A stretch of DNA of 64,000 bases from Rotaria socialis (lineage: Eukaryota; Rotifera; Eurotatoria; Philodinida; Philodinidae), in the NCBI GenBank assembly GCA_905331475.1, contig CAJNYU010001726.1:188637-252636 (forward strand), read 5' to 3'. The position numbers and the translations under genes were made by a program. Numbering within the stretch: position 1 is the first letter of the stretch; each line of letters opens with the position of its first letter. Below the pieces are notes generated by a model. That model ran no database searches, was not told where the DNA came from, and was given only the letters and a program-made list of their open reading frames with translations. Positions 37,462 through 47,714 of this stretch are shown one piece after another.

Positions 37462-38259
37462 TTAATGTTCTTTTCTTTTTCTAACAACAAAATAGAGAAT
37501 TTTACCGAAGCCATTGACATCATCGATCGCTTCTAGGGTGGCACTTTCCACTTGCCATTCGCCACTTGTGACGTCATTCCACATGGATGCAAAGCTCTCT
37601 GGAGAATGCCGCATCATTTTGCTGCCAATAGATCCTGATAATTTTTGATGCTCTGCAGGCACAGATGCACCAACTTGTCGCCCTGTAATAGCGTACTTAG
37701 CAATGCGAGTAAGCCGTTGGCACACATTTCGTTGAGTCTCTGCATCAAAGAGATGAATGAATGAGCCCACATGAACGTAATCTGCAGGTTCAATAGTTTC
37801 AAGAAATTTATCATCAAATATATCACCTACACCGAATACTTTCTTCTCGTTCATCAAGATATCGTCACGGAATAATTCATAGCCTTGTTCAATGAAAAAC
37901 GGATCTAGATCATAGCCACGAATTTGATCGAGAGAAACTCCATCATAGATCAACTGTCGTACATCTTGGCCAAGACAACAACCAAAATCGATAATTGTTG
38001 CATTCTCTTGTTTGGATTTTTCAAGAATCTCTTTGTAAATGGAACTTCTTTGGATTGAATGGTGAAGGAAGCTCCAACGACCAAGACATGGATAATTGTG
38101 CTTTTGCCAGGCACGTTCCCGTACACTTACGAGATGATTGCGCAGCTCTGAGATTGGAATAGAAGCGTAGTTAGCAAAGAAAGTTTCCGTAAAAGAATTT
38201 ATTGGTGGTTCTTCGATATAGTAGACGAATTTTTTGTCTTCGGATTGGTTGTCGAGCAT
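37462..38259 (-). CDS. Fungal-type SAM-dependent methyltransferase, intronless
   Basis: Uninterrupted frame of 265 residues from the ATG at 38259; the frame opens further upstream only from a TTG. It is a class I methyltransferase: motif I is DFGCCLGQD (residues 91-99), followed by an acidic loop GYDLDPFFIEQGYELFRDD and the GSFIHLFD region. The YPCLGRWSFL segment before the fold and the ITGRQVG strand after it are, from memory, typical of small methyltransferases common in filamentous fungi and rare in animals. Almost every other gene here has introns, and this one has none, which fits acquisition by horizontal transfer, well known in bdelloids. Substrate is unknown. The donor lineage needs a phylogeny. 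Confidence 0.85.
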   Translation of the reverse strand: MLDNQSEDKKFVYYIEEPPINSFTETFFANYASIPISELRNHLVSVRERAWQKHNYPCLGRWSFLHHSIQRSSIYKEILEKSKQENATIIDFGCCLGQDVRQLIYDGVSLDQIRGYDLDPFFIEQGYELFRDDILMNEKKVFGVGDIFDDKFLETIEPADYVHVGSFIHLFDAETQRNVCQRLTRIAKYAITGRQVGASVPAEHQKLSGSIGSKMMRHSPESFASMWNDVTSGEWQVESATLEAIDDVNGFGKILYFVVRKRKEH

Positions 38260-39121
38260 GATAGCAAAAATGACTTTTCTTATCAAAACAAAAAAGAACG
38301 CACGTTTTATGAAAATCGGCAGTCGCTGTTAACGATATTTCTATAGAATAGTGTCACGCATCAGCCAGATAAAGAAAAGCAAAGACACCTAAATAACAGA
38401 GGAAAATGAAAGAGAAAAACAAATAGGCTAAGGCGGTATGCGTTTGCACATGCAGATTATTGAATGGAGCACATAGAAGTAATGCAGCGTGCCCACAAGT
38501 ATTTAGAACCACCCGCATAATAAAGAGTTGTCAATGTTCCTTTATATTTTCTTATACCTTCATAGAAAATATTTTTCTTTTCAAAACAGAAATGGGTCGA
38601 AAAGTTTTTGAAAATAAAAATTCAAGCAAAAAAGAAAATGATGTGCAATTTCAATGCAATAATAGAGATTTGTGTCTGTGTAGTTTTCTTTTACAGTGAA
38701 GTTTGAGTAAGACTATTTGTTCCCAAGAGAATAGCTTGGACAATTTATTTTGTGAAAGATTCCTGATCTGCTTCTGATTTAAGTGAGTGAGTAATCCGTC
38801 AGAACATTTCTCTCATTGGTTATCATTATGGTAAATATTGGAGAGTATACTTGCAATGAAGCAGATGGCATTAGCATCTATTTATGTCACAGAGCTGAAA
38901 TCGCATAATTTTTAATAGAATACGTTTGCATAATTGACTAAAGGCAATCCTTAATTGTTGAGGGATAAAAATAATTTCTTTATTTTCATCGTAGAATAAA
39001 ATTCGTGCAAAAACTACTCCATAGAGACTACAAAGAGATGTTGCAAGATGGCTACCAGTGCTTATTAGATATTGAAAAATAAAATTTCGAATTTACTATT
39101 GTTACTTGATTAACTGCTAGA
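38260..39121. other. Divergent intergenic region before the eIF3a cluster
   Basis: Separates the minus-strand methyltransferase from the plus-strand gene run, so it should hold both promoters. No coding sequence recognised. Confidence 0.55.
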
Positions 39122-39482
39122 ATGAGTAACGAAGATGATGAAAACGATCAAATTAATTTTATCTCTCATTTACGTACGGTAATTATTCTTGCTGCTCGAA
39201 AATCGTCGTCATCAGATATTGATATTGCTGCTGTTGATAAAATAGTCGAAACAACAATAGATTTTGTTAAAAATATTCTTGAACAATTGACAAATCAAAA
39301 CAAGGCACCATCATTTTCATCAGCTGATTTATTAAATACAATTCGAGTAAGACAAATCTTTTTGTTGTTATAGCACAATGAAATTGAATTTATATTTATT
39401 TATTGTCATTTAGCTAAATCCACATTTAATACCTAATCGCAAACTTTATTTTTCTTTTATGGAAACGTTCAATCATCTTTGA
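39122..39482 (+). CDS. Small histone-fold-like protein, possibly TAF13
   Basis: Two exons (39122-39346, 39414-39482) encode 97 residues. An acidic start (MSNEDDENDQ) is followed by helices HLRTVIILAAR and VDKIVETTIDFVKNILEQL, then SSADLLNTIRLNPHL. The order (helix, short loop, long helix, then a D-L/I-x3-IRxxP motif) resembles the TFIID subunit TAF13, but the match is loose and the protein is shorter than usual. Other histone-fold proteins remain possible. An AG acceptor lies one base before the ATG, and the stop codon is only 68 bp before the eIF3a ATG, which suggests a shared transcript. Confidence 0.6.
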
Positions 39483-39550
39483 TATATTTTAGATAAAAAA
39501 TATTATTTTTATTTTTATTGAATAAATAATAAAATACTTCAATTCAAAAT

Positions 39551-42500
39551 ATGGTTTTTATGAAGCCTGAAAGTGCTCTAAAACGAGCAGATGGTCAGTT
39601 GTTTTATTTATCTACTGTCTTTATTGTTAAAAATAAAACATTTCCATTTCCATTTTATTTTTATTAGAATTAATCGAAGTAGGTAGAAAACAGCGTGCTT
39701 TAGAAACACTTCTTGAAGTTATTAAATCACGACGTCATCGAACATGGACAATAACACATGAACCATTAATGGAGAAACTTTTAGAATTATGTGTTGATCT
39801 AAAAAAAAATCAAATTGCAAAAGATGGTCTTCATCAGTATAAAACAATAGCGCAAACAGTTCGTTCAAAACATTTTATTTTAATATACAAGAAAGAGATT
39901 CCTTTCTTATTAGGTGTCTGCTAAATCACTGGAACTCGTCATTATGAAATTTCTCAATCAAGGAGAGCTACGTTGTACAAATGCTCGTAAAGAAGCAACC
40001 AATGCTCTCGTTGATATTGATGATTTGGAAGTTCTTCAATCACCTGAAAGGTAATAGAATTCGTGTTCAAAAACAAGCTATTTTATAAATAGTTATTATA
40101 TCATATATTTTCGTTTTCAGTCTTTTATTAAGTGCTGTCAGTGGTGAATCCCAACAAGATCGTACAGATCGTGATATGCTTGCACCATGGTTAAAATTTG
40201 TTTGGGAATCATATAAACAATGTCTTGATTTATTGAAAAATAATAATCGTGTCGAAAAAATTTATCAAGAAGTTGCGCAAATGGGTTTTCGCTTTTGTCA
40301 ACAATATAATAGACGACCTGAATTTCGAAAATTATGCGATACCATTCGAACGCATTTTACACAATCACAAAAATATTCAAAACAAGCATTTAGTGTTGAC
40401 TTCACAGAACCTACAACACAAGCTCTTCATTTGGAAACACGTCTAATGCAACTTGATACCGCTATTGCTATGGAATTATGGCAGGTATATATTGATTCAA
40501 GTCTTACGGAAAATAGGATCTGTAACCTAGAAGAAAAGTACTTGTTAACAGTAATATCAGCTATGATTGAGCGTAATCACGACTGATGAATCAATGAATA
40601 CTTTGCTAGACTTTCTTCACAGATATATGAACTATCCAATGAGGTAGAATGATGTTTCGTTGGATAAAAACATATAACTATAATGATGAAAATGATGTTT
40701 CTTCATCCTAGATTGTTTTTATTTGTTTCGACAGAAGAAATTGATACATTTTGAAATTAATAGAACAGAAACTGAAACGTGAACTGTCTATTTCATTTAG
40801 TTTTATTAAATTCTTAAACACATATTTTGCTTTTCTTATATGAAATTACAGTTTAAATAAATAAAAAAACGAAATTAAAAACAATGATGACATATATCTA
40901 TTCAAATTCTATTAAACAATAAAATTTATTTTAGGAAGCATTCAAAGCAGTTGAAGATATTCATGAATTCACAACGATTTCAAAGAAAACACCAAAACCA
41001 CCACAATTAGCTGCATATTATAGTAAAGTAGCATTAGTGTTTTTGAAAGCAGGCAACTATGTCTTTCATGCAACAACTGTTCTTAAATTGTATGTTTTAC
41101 ACAAAGAATTGAAAAAAAATATAACACATACTGAATTAACACGTCTATCAACCAAAGCTTGTACGTCTCATATATTCTCAGATAATTCGAAATCCATTTT
41201 GTTTTTGTTTTTTAAATATATTTTAGTATTAGCTATACTTTCAATACCATTACCGACACCGCGTACACAAATCGATGAACATTTAGAAACCGAAGAAACA
41301 TTAAATCAAAGACAAAAACGTTTAACAGGTTTATTAGCATTACAAGAAGTCCCAACACGAGCAACTCTGGTACGTGATATGATAAAACAAGGTGTTTTAA
41401 ATTTTGTTCATCCTGAACTTAAAAATATGTATGAATGGTTAGAAGTGGAATTTCATCCATTACGTATATCTTCAAAAATGGAAGAAGGAATTCAATTTGT
41501 TGAAAATCTTGCTCAACCAGAATACTCACAATATATGCCAGCATTACGTGATGTTACTGTTGTACGTTTACTTCAACAAGTATCACAAGTATACCAAACT
41601 ATTGAATTAAAACGTTTTATTAGTCTTGCACCACCTATGGATCGTCATCGTTTAGAAAAAATTATTGTTAATGCTGCAAGAAATAATGATGTTCAAGTAC
41701 ACATTGAACATAAATTACAAGCATTAACATTTGGTACTGATCTAAATATGTCAATAGGAAAATCGTCTGGAGTTGATTCTGGTTCAAAAGCAAATATTAT
41801 TCAAAAAATGCCTAATGAACAAATTCGTCATCAACTTACAGCAATATCACGTGCATTATATTCATGTATCGAAATCATCAATGAAAAATCCAATAAAGAA
41901 CGTAATGATAAATTAAGACGACAAATAGCACAAACATATCATCATGATGAAGCAATAGAACGAAAAGAAGTATTAAAACGACGTGAACTCATTGAACGTT
42001 ATAAAGAAGAGAAAGAAAAAAAATACCAAGAGAAAGTAAAAAAACAAAAAAACTCAACTTGCTTATAGAAAAAAAAAGTGAAAAATTTTCCTTTGTATTT
42101 ATTAGGTAAGAGAAATCGAAATTGATACAGCCAAAAAACGAGTTGAACGTGATGAAGAAGATAAAAATCGCCGTGAAGCTGATCTTCAACGTCGTCTTGT
42201 TGAAGCAGCAGTAGAAAAGGAAAAAGAAGAACATCGTTTTGCAATGAAAATGGCTATTGATAAATTACGTGAATCAGAAATAGGTAGAAAAATAATTGAA
42301 GTTATTGGTGAAGAAGAACTATATAAATATGATCCAAATTCAATTAATTCCTTACATATCGATGCTGTAATAAAACATAGTCGAGAACAGAAAGAAAAAT
42401 TAAAAATTCAATATAAGCGAGTTGATTTTATCGTTCGAGCACAGCATGAAAGTGAAGTACTGTTATTACAAAAACAAGCTGAAGACGAAATGAATCTTCG

Positions 42501-43996
42501 ACGTGAAACTCAACTTGCTGAACATCAGCGTACACTTGAAAAACGTGAACGTCTTACACGAATGGTAAACGATAAAAATGCTTTTCTTCGATCAATTGTT
42601 GGACAACGTCATCAGGAATATTTACAAGAAATGGAAGAATTTAATCAACGTTTACAAGTTGCCCGTGAACAACGTTTAGAACAGTTACGTCAAGAATATG
42701 TTGCAAAGAGAAAAGAAGATTTCAAACGAGACAAAAAATTAGAAAAACTACGCAAACAACAAGAAAAACAGCAAAAAATTGAAGCAGAAAGCAGACGCCA
42801 AGTAGAGGAAAGTTTAGCAATAAAACGTTCTATTGATGAAGAAAAAAATAAAAAATTTGCTGAACAAGCTAGAAAACAACGCGAACGTGAAGAGGAAATA
42901 GAACGAAGGCTACTAGCTGACAAAGTAAGTTCACATGTTGATGCTTCACCTGTAGGTGGTCGACGAGTTGCTCCTGCCACTGGCACTCATCAACAGGATA
43001 AAAATAGACCTGATAGGTATGAGCAGATGAAATATTATTCCAATCGATTGATACATAGATTCGATCATTTTAGTGGGATGTGGCGTCGCAATGCACATGG
43101 CAACGAAGAAAAGTCACCGGTACAGACTGATACCAAAGATAGTGGACATACACGAAACGAAGAACAGCGGTAACTTCGCATTTCGATGTACCCTTCTTAA
43201 TAGCTACATTTATTTGATTTTTGTATTTTTAGTCTACGAATTGGTGGTGAACGACGTTTCGATGATTCATCAAGTAATAAAGGTTCATCCAATGAGCCAT
43301 GGCGACCTAGAACAAAACCTGATCTACAAAATCGGGATGATCGAAGAGATGATAGACGTGAAGATCGACGAGGGTATTCTTCACAACAACAACAAACACA
43401 AGGAGGATCATCTTTCTCGACATCAGAACGAAGAACTGATAGAAATTCGGAAACAGCAGATAAATGGCAAACAGTTGAAAAGAGACGTGCTAATCCGTAA
43501 ATTAAATAACAATCATGCGCAATACAGTGATTTTCTTTTTTTTTCTCTATTTGATTGAAACAGACCACGAACTAATTATGATCGCCCGTCACAACAACGT
43601 TCGGAAGAATTATCTTCCGGAGGAGCTTGGCGAACCAATTCACGCGCGGCACCAGAACAACGAGATGAACCAAAAGATACTGGCCGCAGTGGTCCACAAT
43701 CATCGACTAATTGGGGTCGATCAGATCAGAATGATAGCTGGCGTACAAGAGAGAGAACCCGTTTGAACAGGTTTGTTTTGCATTTTAAAATATTCTTCTC
43801 TGTGCGTTACTAAATGATCAATTTTAGTTGGCGTACCAATGAAGGTGACGAAAATGAAAGTAATACTCCACGTCCCAGTGGTGATAGTGCTCCTTCAAAT
43901 GATGATCGACGTAATGATCATCGTCGCACTGGCGGTACTTTTGGAACTGATCGTCGTGGACAAAATCGTGATTACGGTGGCGGTAACCGAGAGTAA
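39551..43996 (+). CDS. EIF3A: Eukaryotic translation initiation factor 3 subunit A
   Basis: Ten exons give 1,106 residues: 39551-39593, 39668-39858, 39914-40050, 40121-40484, 40935-41160, 41227-42035, 42106-43016, 43233-43496, 43564-43770, 43828-43996. eIF3a is the scaffold of the eIF3 complex on the 40S ribosome. Matches to the human protein include [51 protein letters not shown]-like sequence ([20 protein letters not shown]), [20 protein letters not shown], the PCI region ([35 protein letters not shown]), a long charged coiled coil and a C-terminal tail rich in D, R, G and S. The tail is shorter than in vertebrates and lacks obvious decapeptide repeats. Intron 40485-40934 (450 bp) is the only long one. 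The gene sits second in the run of close-packed genes. Confidence 0.96.
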
Positions 43997-44332
43997 AATT
44001 AGTTTCGTGAACGAAAAGTGAGCTCATATTATTATTATTGTTTATGTTGTTATTGTTGTTGGTTTTTGTTCTTTTCTTCTTAACATCTACTATTTTATTC
44101 TGTGTGTTTGTGATTCGTCTTTCTTGACTTTTAAAATTATTCACACTTACCCATTATTTTCCTCCGTTGACTGTTCCCATTTTTTTTGTTGCAGTGAAAA
44201 ATAATTAACCTAATTAAAATAAAATTCTGTTTTTGTTTTTTCTGGTACATGTCTTTTTCTTCTTCTTCTCCTTACATAAATCAAATACGAGTGAAGAAAA
44301 CTACGTAATCGACAATGAAAATTTGTTTGCAG

Positions 44333-44740
44333 ATGTTCCGAATTGTTTTATCTCGTCGTTCATTTTCTGTTTTAAAGCAAATTAAAGGAAAAGTTTCATC
44401 GAATCCAATTAAAATTGATACTGATATGCAAAATAAGCTCGAACGTCTTTCATTAATTTCGTTTCAAAATGAAACAACAATAAGAAAAGTTGAACAAACC
44501 ATTCATTCATCGGATATTATTCATCAGGTCAATGTCGATCATCTTCAGCCATTATATACTTTAGCTGAAACCGAATTATGTCCTCTACGACAAACAGATA
44601 CAATATCAGCTGAAAAAACTCTTCAAACTAAACAAGTGCTTGCGAATGCTACGAAAACTTATGAAGATTATTTAGTTGCACCTATGATTGGTAAACGTGA
44701 TTCACAAACTGTTGAAAAAGTTGATCAAACAGCATTATAA
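44333..44740 (+). CDS. GATC: Mitochondrial Glu-tRNA(Gln) amidotransferase subunit C
   Basis: 135 residues in one exon. GatC is the small stabilising subunit of GatCAB, which converts Glu-tRNA(Gln) to Gln-tRNA(Gln) in mitochondria. An arginine-rich presequence ([16 protein letters not shown]) is followed by the Gat-C helices (KLERLSLISFQNETTIRKVE, VNVDHLQPLYTLAETELCPL) and the family-typical TYEDYLVAP near the C-terminus. I chose the ATG at 44333 because it directly follows a TTTGCAG acceptor; an in-frame ATG at 44315 would add six residues. It lies 336 bp after the eIF3a stop. Confidence 0.85.
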   Translation: MFRIVLSRRSFSVLKQIKGKVSSNPIKIDTDMQNKLERLSLISFQNETTIRKVEQTIHSSDIIHQVNVDHLQPLYTLAETELCPLRQTDTISAEKTLQTKQVLANATKTYEDYLVAPMIGKRDSQTVEKVDQTAL

Positions 44741-44818
44741 AGAAATAGGAAATAAAACTAGATGTTTAGGAATTTTTTCTTTTTCTTTCTTGTGTAAAAT
44801 GTTTTCTCTTCCTTCTAG

Positions 44819-45271
44819 ATGTCATCGTCATTATTTGATCGTATTTTATCGAGCTCTATTAATGTTAAACATCGACTCGAATCTCTGTTAAATATATGCC
44901 GCATTTATAAACATCCGTCATGGTTAAGTGATGATTCATGTGACGAATTTTACCGATTTTATGGGCCAGATCTTTCAGATATTCAAGAACTTGAAGATTC
45001 TATTGTGTCTATTTCAGTACTAATTGAGCATCTTCAGCATGAACGAAATTCAACGGAAACCTGTGAACCTTTTCCAAACTATCCTTTGTGTAAAAATGGT
45101 TGGACATTAAAAGATATCGAACAAATAGAAAAAGAGCAAGTTCTAAATTTAAATATTTTAAATCTAATAAATTTACATTCGTTCAATGCATGCAATAATG
45201 AATTAGATAAACAACAATGTTTAAAATCAGAATTAGATGTAAATATTATTTATTTATTTTCTATATGTTGA
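44819..45271 (+). CDS. Unknown 150-residue protein next to GATC
   Basis: Starts at an ATG placed exactly after a CTTCTAG acceptor, 78 bp after the GATC stop. The composition is protein-like: LLNICRIYKHPSWLSDDSCD, FYGPDLSDIQELED, a possible coiled coil (SISVLIEHLQHERN), and NGWTLKDIEQIEKEQVLNLN. I recognise no family. The last ten residues are less convincing; a donor at 45239 (after SELD) could instead join it in phase to the F-box exon starting at 45756, making one 588-residue protein. The two-gene reading is preferred because the F-box protein would otherwise gain an unusual N-terminus, but this is undecided. Confidence 0.5.
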   Translation: MSSSLFDRILSSSINVKHRLESLLNICRIYKHPSWLSDDSCDEFYRFYGPDLSDIQELEDSIVSISVLIEHLQHERNSTETCEPFPNYPLCKNGWTLKDIEQIEKEQVLNLNILNLINLHSFNACNNELDKQQCLKSELDVNIIYLFSIC

Positions 45272-45755
45272 AGGAAACATTGTGTACAAAACCTAAAACT
45301 TAATGGACGTAGGACAAGATAGAAGAATGAGGAGAGATCAGTAAAATTAGATTGAAAACAATTTTTGTATGTAGAAAAATAATATAATTCTTGAAATTCT
45401 CACTGTCAGATATGGAAAAGTATCAAAGTCAATGTGAATTAGAACAAATACAATACAGTGGATACCAGTTTAAAGCATCAAATTAGTGATAAAAAAAATT
45501 CATATTTAAACAATACAAAACTATTTGATTGTAAATTTGAATCTTACAACAGAGTATTTCGTATAACTGAAAAGTCTTTGAATTTTTAATTTCAGTCGAT
45601 TTTTCTTTATTCTGTTTTACAAACATAGACACTTATAGATTTCTCAAACTCAATCAAATTTAGATATGAGTAAATATTTTGGAATAACAAGTTACTCTAG
45701 TGATTTTAAAAAAGGCATCCAAATAAACTGCTAATATTTAATATAATTTATTTAG
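45272..45755. other. Intergenic or intronic gap before the F-box gene
   Basis: AT-rich. A short frame from an ATG at 45413 (MEKYQSQCELEQIQYSGYQF) looks mildly protein-like but does not join the F-box exon in phase without a stop. Confidence 0.4.
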
Positions 45756-47316
45756 AATACACACATAATATCAAACGATCGTAGGCATTTGAATACAAGG
45801 TCACTATCAACCATTCCAAATTCATGTTTATCGTGTACTACAAATAAAAATCTCCTTGATCTTCCAATAGAACTTCTTCTTCACATATTTTCATTTATAT
45901 CTCCTTTTGAACTCATAACAAATCTTGCACCTACTTGCCGTTATTTTGCAAGTCTTGTTTTGAATCATGTTTATACTCACATTGATCTGTACAAAGCAGC
46001 TTCTGTTTTTGATGTAACACGTTTATTATCTTATCTAACATGTCTTCGAACCATAGCATTTATTAATTGGGACAATGAAGTAAGTATTCTTGCATGGGCT
46101 ATATGGTTTGATAGAATTTCTAAGGCAACTTCTAATCTTCATACAATCCGTTTTCAAAATGTTTATATTTCTCCGATATTAATTTGTTTTATTGTTGAAT
46201 ATTTTCCTCATTGTTTACAATCAATTATATTCGATTATCAACAAGTTAAATCCTATGAAAGATTCGATTTAATTCTATCATTGCTTGCCGATAAAACAAT
46301 TCAATTAAAACATATAACTGCTTCATACCAAACAGGAATCACTAATTTTGGCATTTTACAACTTGTTAATAACTTGAATATGGTTGTAGAATTAAATTTG
46401 CTTTATATTGAAGCAATTAATGATGAGTAAGATTATTTTCTGCTTTAAAATAATAAAATCAAGAATTACTAAGCCCTATTTTAATATATATATATATATA
46501 TAGGACAGTAAAAATTTTATGTGATAAGCATAATACTTATTTGGAAATACTCAAAATTGATGGTGCTCAATTAACAGACAAAGCTTTGGAATATATTGAT
46601 TGTTGTCGAAAATTGAAATCATTTATGATTGAGTTTTGTACAAATATGATAGGCTCCAATTTTTATATATTCCAAGTTAGTTAAATTGTTTTTTTTTGTA
46701 TATTTTCATAATTTTATTATGATTTCGATTTATTTTATATAGAATTTTGATAATCTTAAAGAATTATGTTTATCAAAATTAACTAATGCATCATTGGAAT
46801 CATTTCAACTATTGTTTGACGGAAAGCATATTTTTAGAAATTTAGCTCTGCTTAAATTAGGCGAATGTCATTCAATCGATGATAATTGCGTTCGATCAAT
46901 TATCACAATGTAAGTGGTTTTTTTCCTTTTGTCGATATGCTTCTTCTTTTACCTTTTTTCGAAAATTTTTATTTTATAGGTGTCCTCGTCTCATTGATTT
47001 CATGTGTTCATGGGCATATAGTCTAACTGATGATAGTTTCAATGAGATAGCCATGCGATGTCAGCATCTTCGACGTTTATCATTAGTAGGTTGCCATCAA
47101 ATTTATGGTCGAATATTAGATTATGTACCGGAAAAATATTTTCATCATATAGAATATCTTAATTTTGAACAATGTAATCAAATAGAAGATGAACTTTTAA
47201 TTAAATTATATAAAAGAAAAAAATCGATATCCATTATTAATTATTATGGAACATCTGTTGATGACGATGATGATGATGATCATGACGATGATGAGGATGA
47301 TTTAAAAAGTTTTTAA
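45756..47316 (+). CDS. F-box and leucine-rich-repeat protein
   Basis: Four exons (from 45756 or an upstream start, to 46426; 46504-46675; 46743-46909; 46980-47316) encode at least 448 residues. The F-box (LLDLPIELLLHIFSFISPFE), which binds Skp1 in SCF ubiquitin ligases, is followed by irregular leucine-rich repeats: LEILKIDGAQLTDKALEYI, LALLKLGECHSIDDNCV, LRRLSLVGCHQIYGRIL, IEYLNFEQCNQIEDELL. The protein ends in an acidic tail of aspartates. No ATG was found near the start of the first exon, so an upstream exon is missing; see the neighbouring 150-residue frame. The degradation substrate cannot be inferred. Confidence 0.82.
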
Positions 47317-47714
47317 TATATATTTTTTCCATGCATTTCTTTTAATATATGTTGTCTGTATATATTATCCCTTAAATGTACCGCAAACAGAGAATGGAAT
47401 AAATAAATAAATAAATTGAATGCTCAATTAATATTGAATTAAATACTTTTTTCAATTTGTCTCTATCGTTATCTACGATTGATGCGCATTTCACGTTCAT
47501 ATAATGAGTTTTTTTTCGATTTAATAAAGAAGACTATGACCAAAACCGAAAAAAAAGCAAAAATCCTTGATTTGTAGGTCTCTGTAATTGTCTGTTTTTT
47601 TAAGCATTTTAATAATTGCAGTTCTTTGATCTGATAAGGTCATCAGTCGTTCTATACGATTTCAACGGGCATACGTGCATGTAAACGTTCAATATTGTCA
47701 CGCACCATCAATAA
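47317..47714. other. Short intergenic region
   Basis: 3' flank of the F-box gene and promoter of the proline-rich gene. No gene or repeat seen apart from an AAATAAATAAATAAAT run near 47398, which includes likely polyadenylation signals. Confidence 0.55.

Noticed and set aside
42690-42986. Serine-rich minus-strand frame
   Set aside because: Shadow of the charged coiled coil of eIF3a on the opposite strand.
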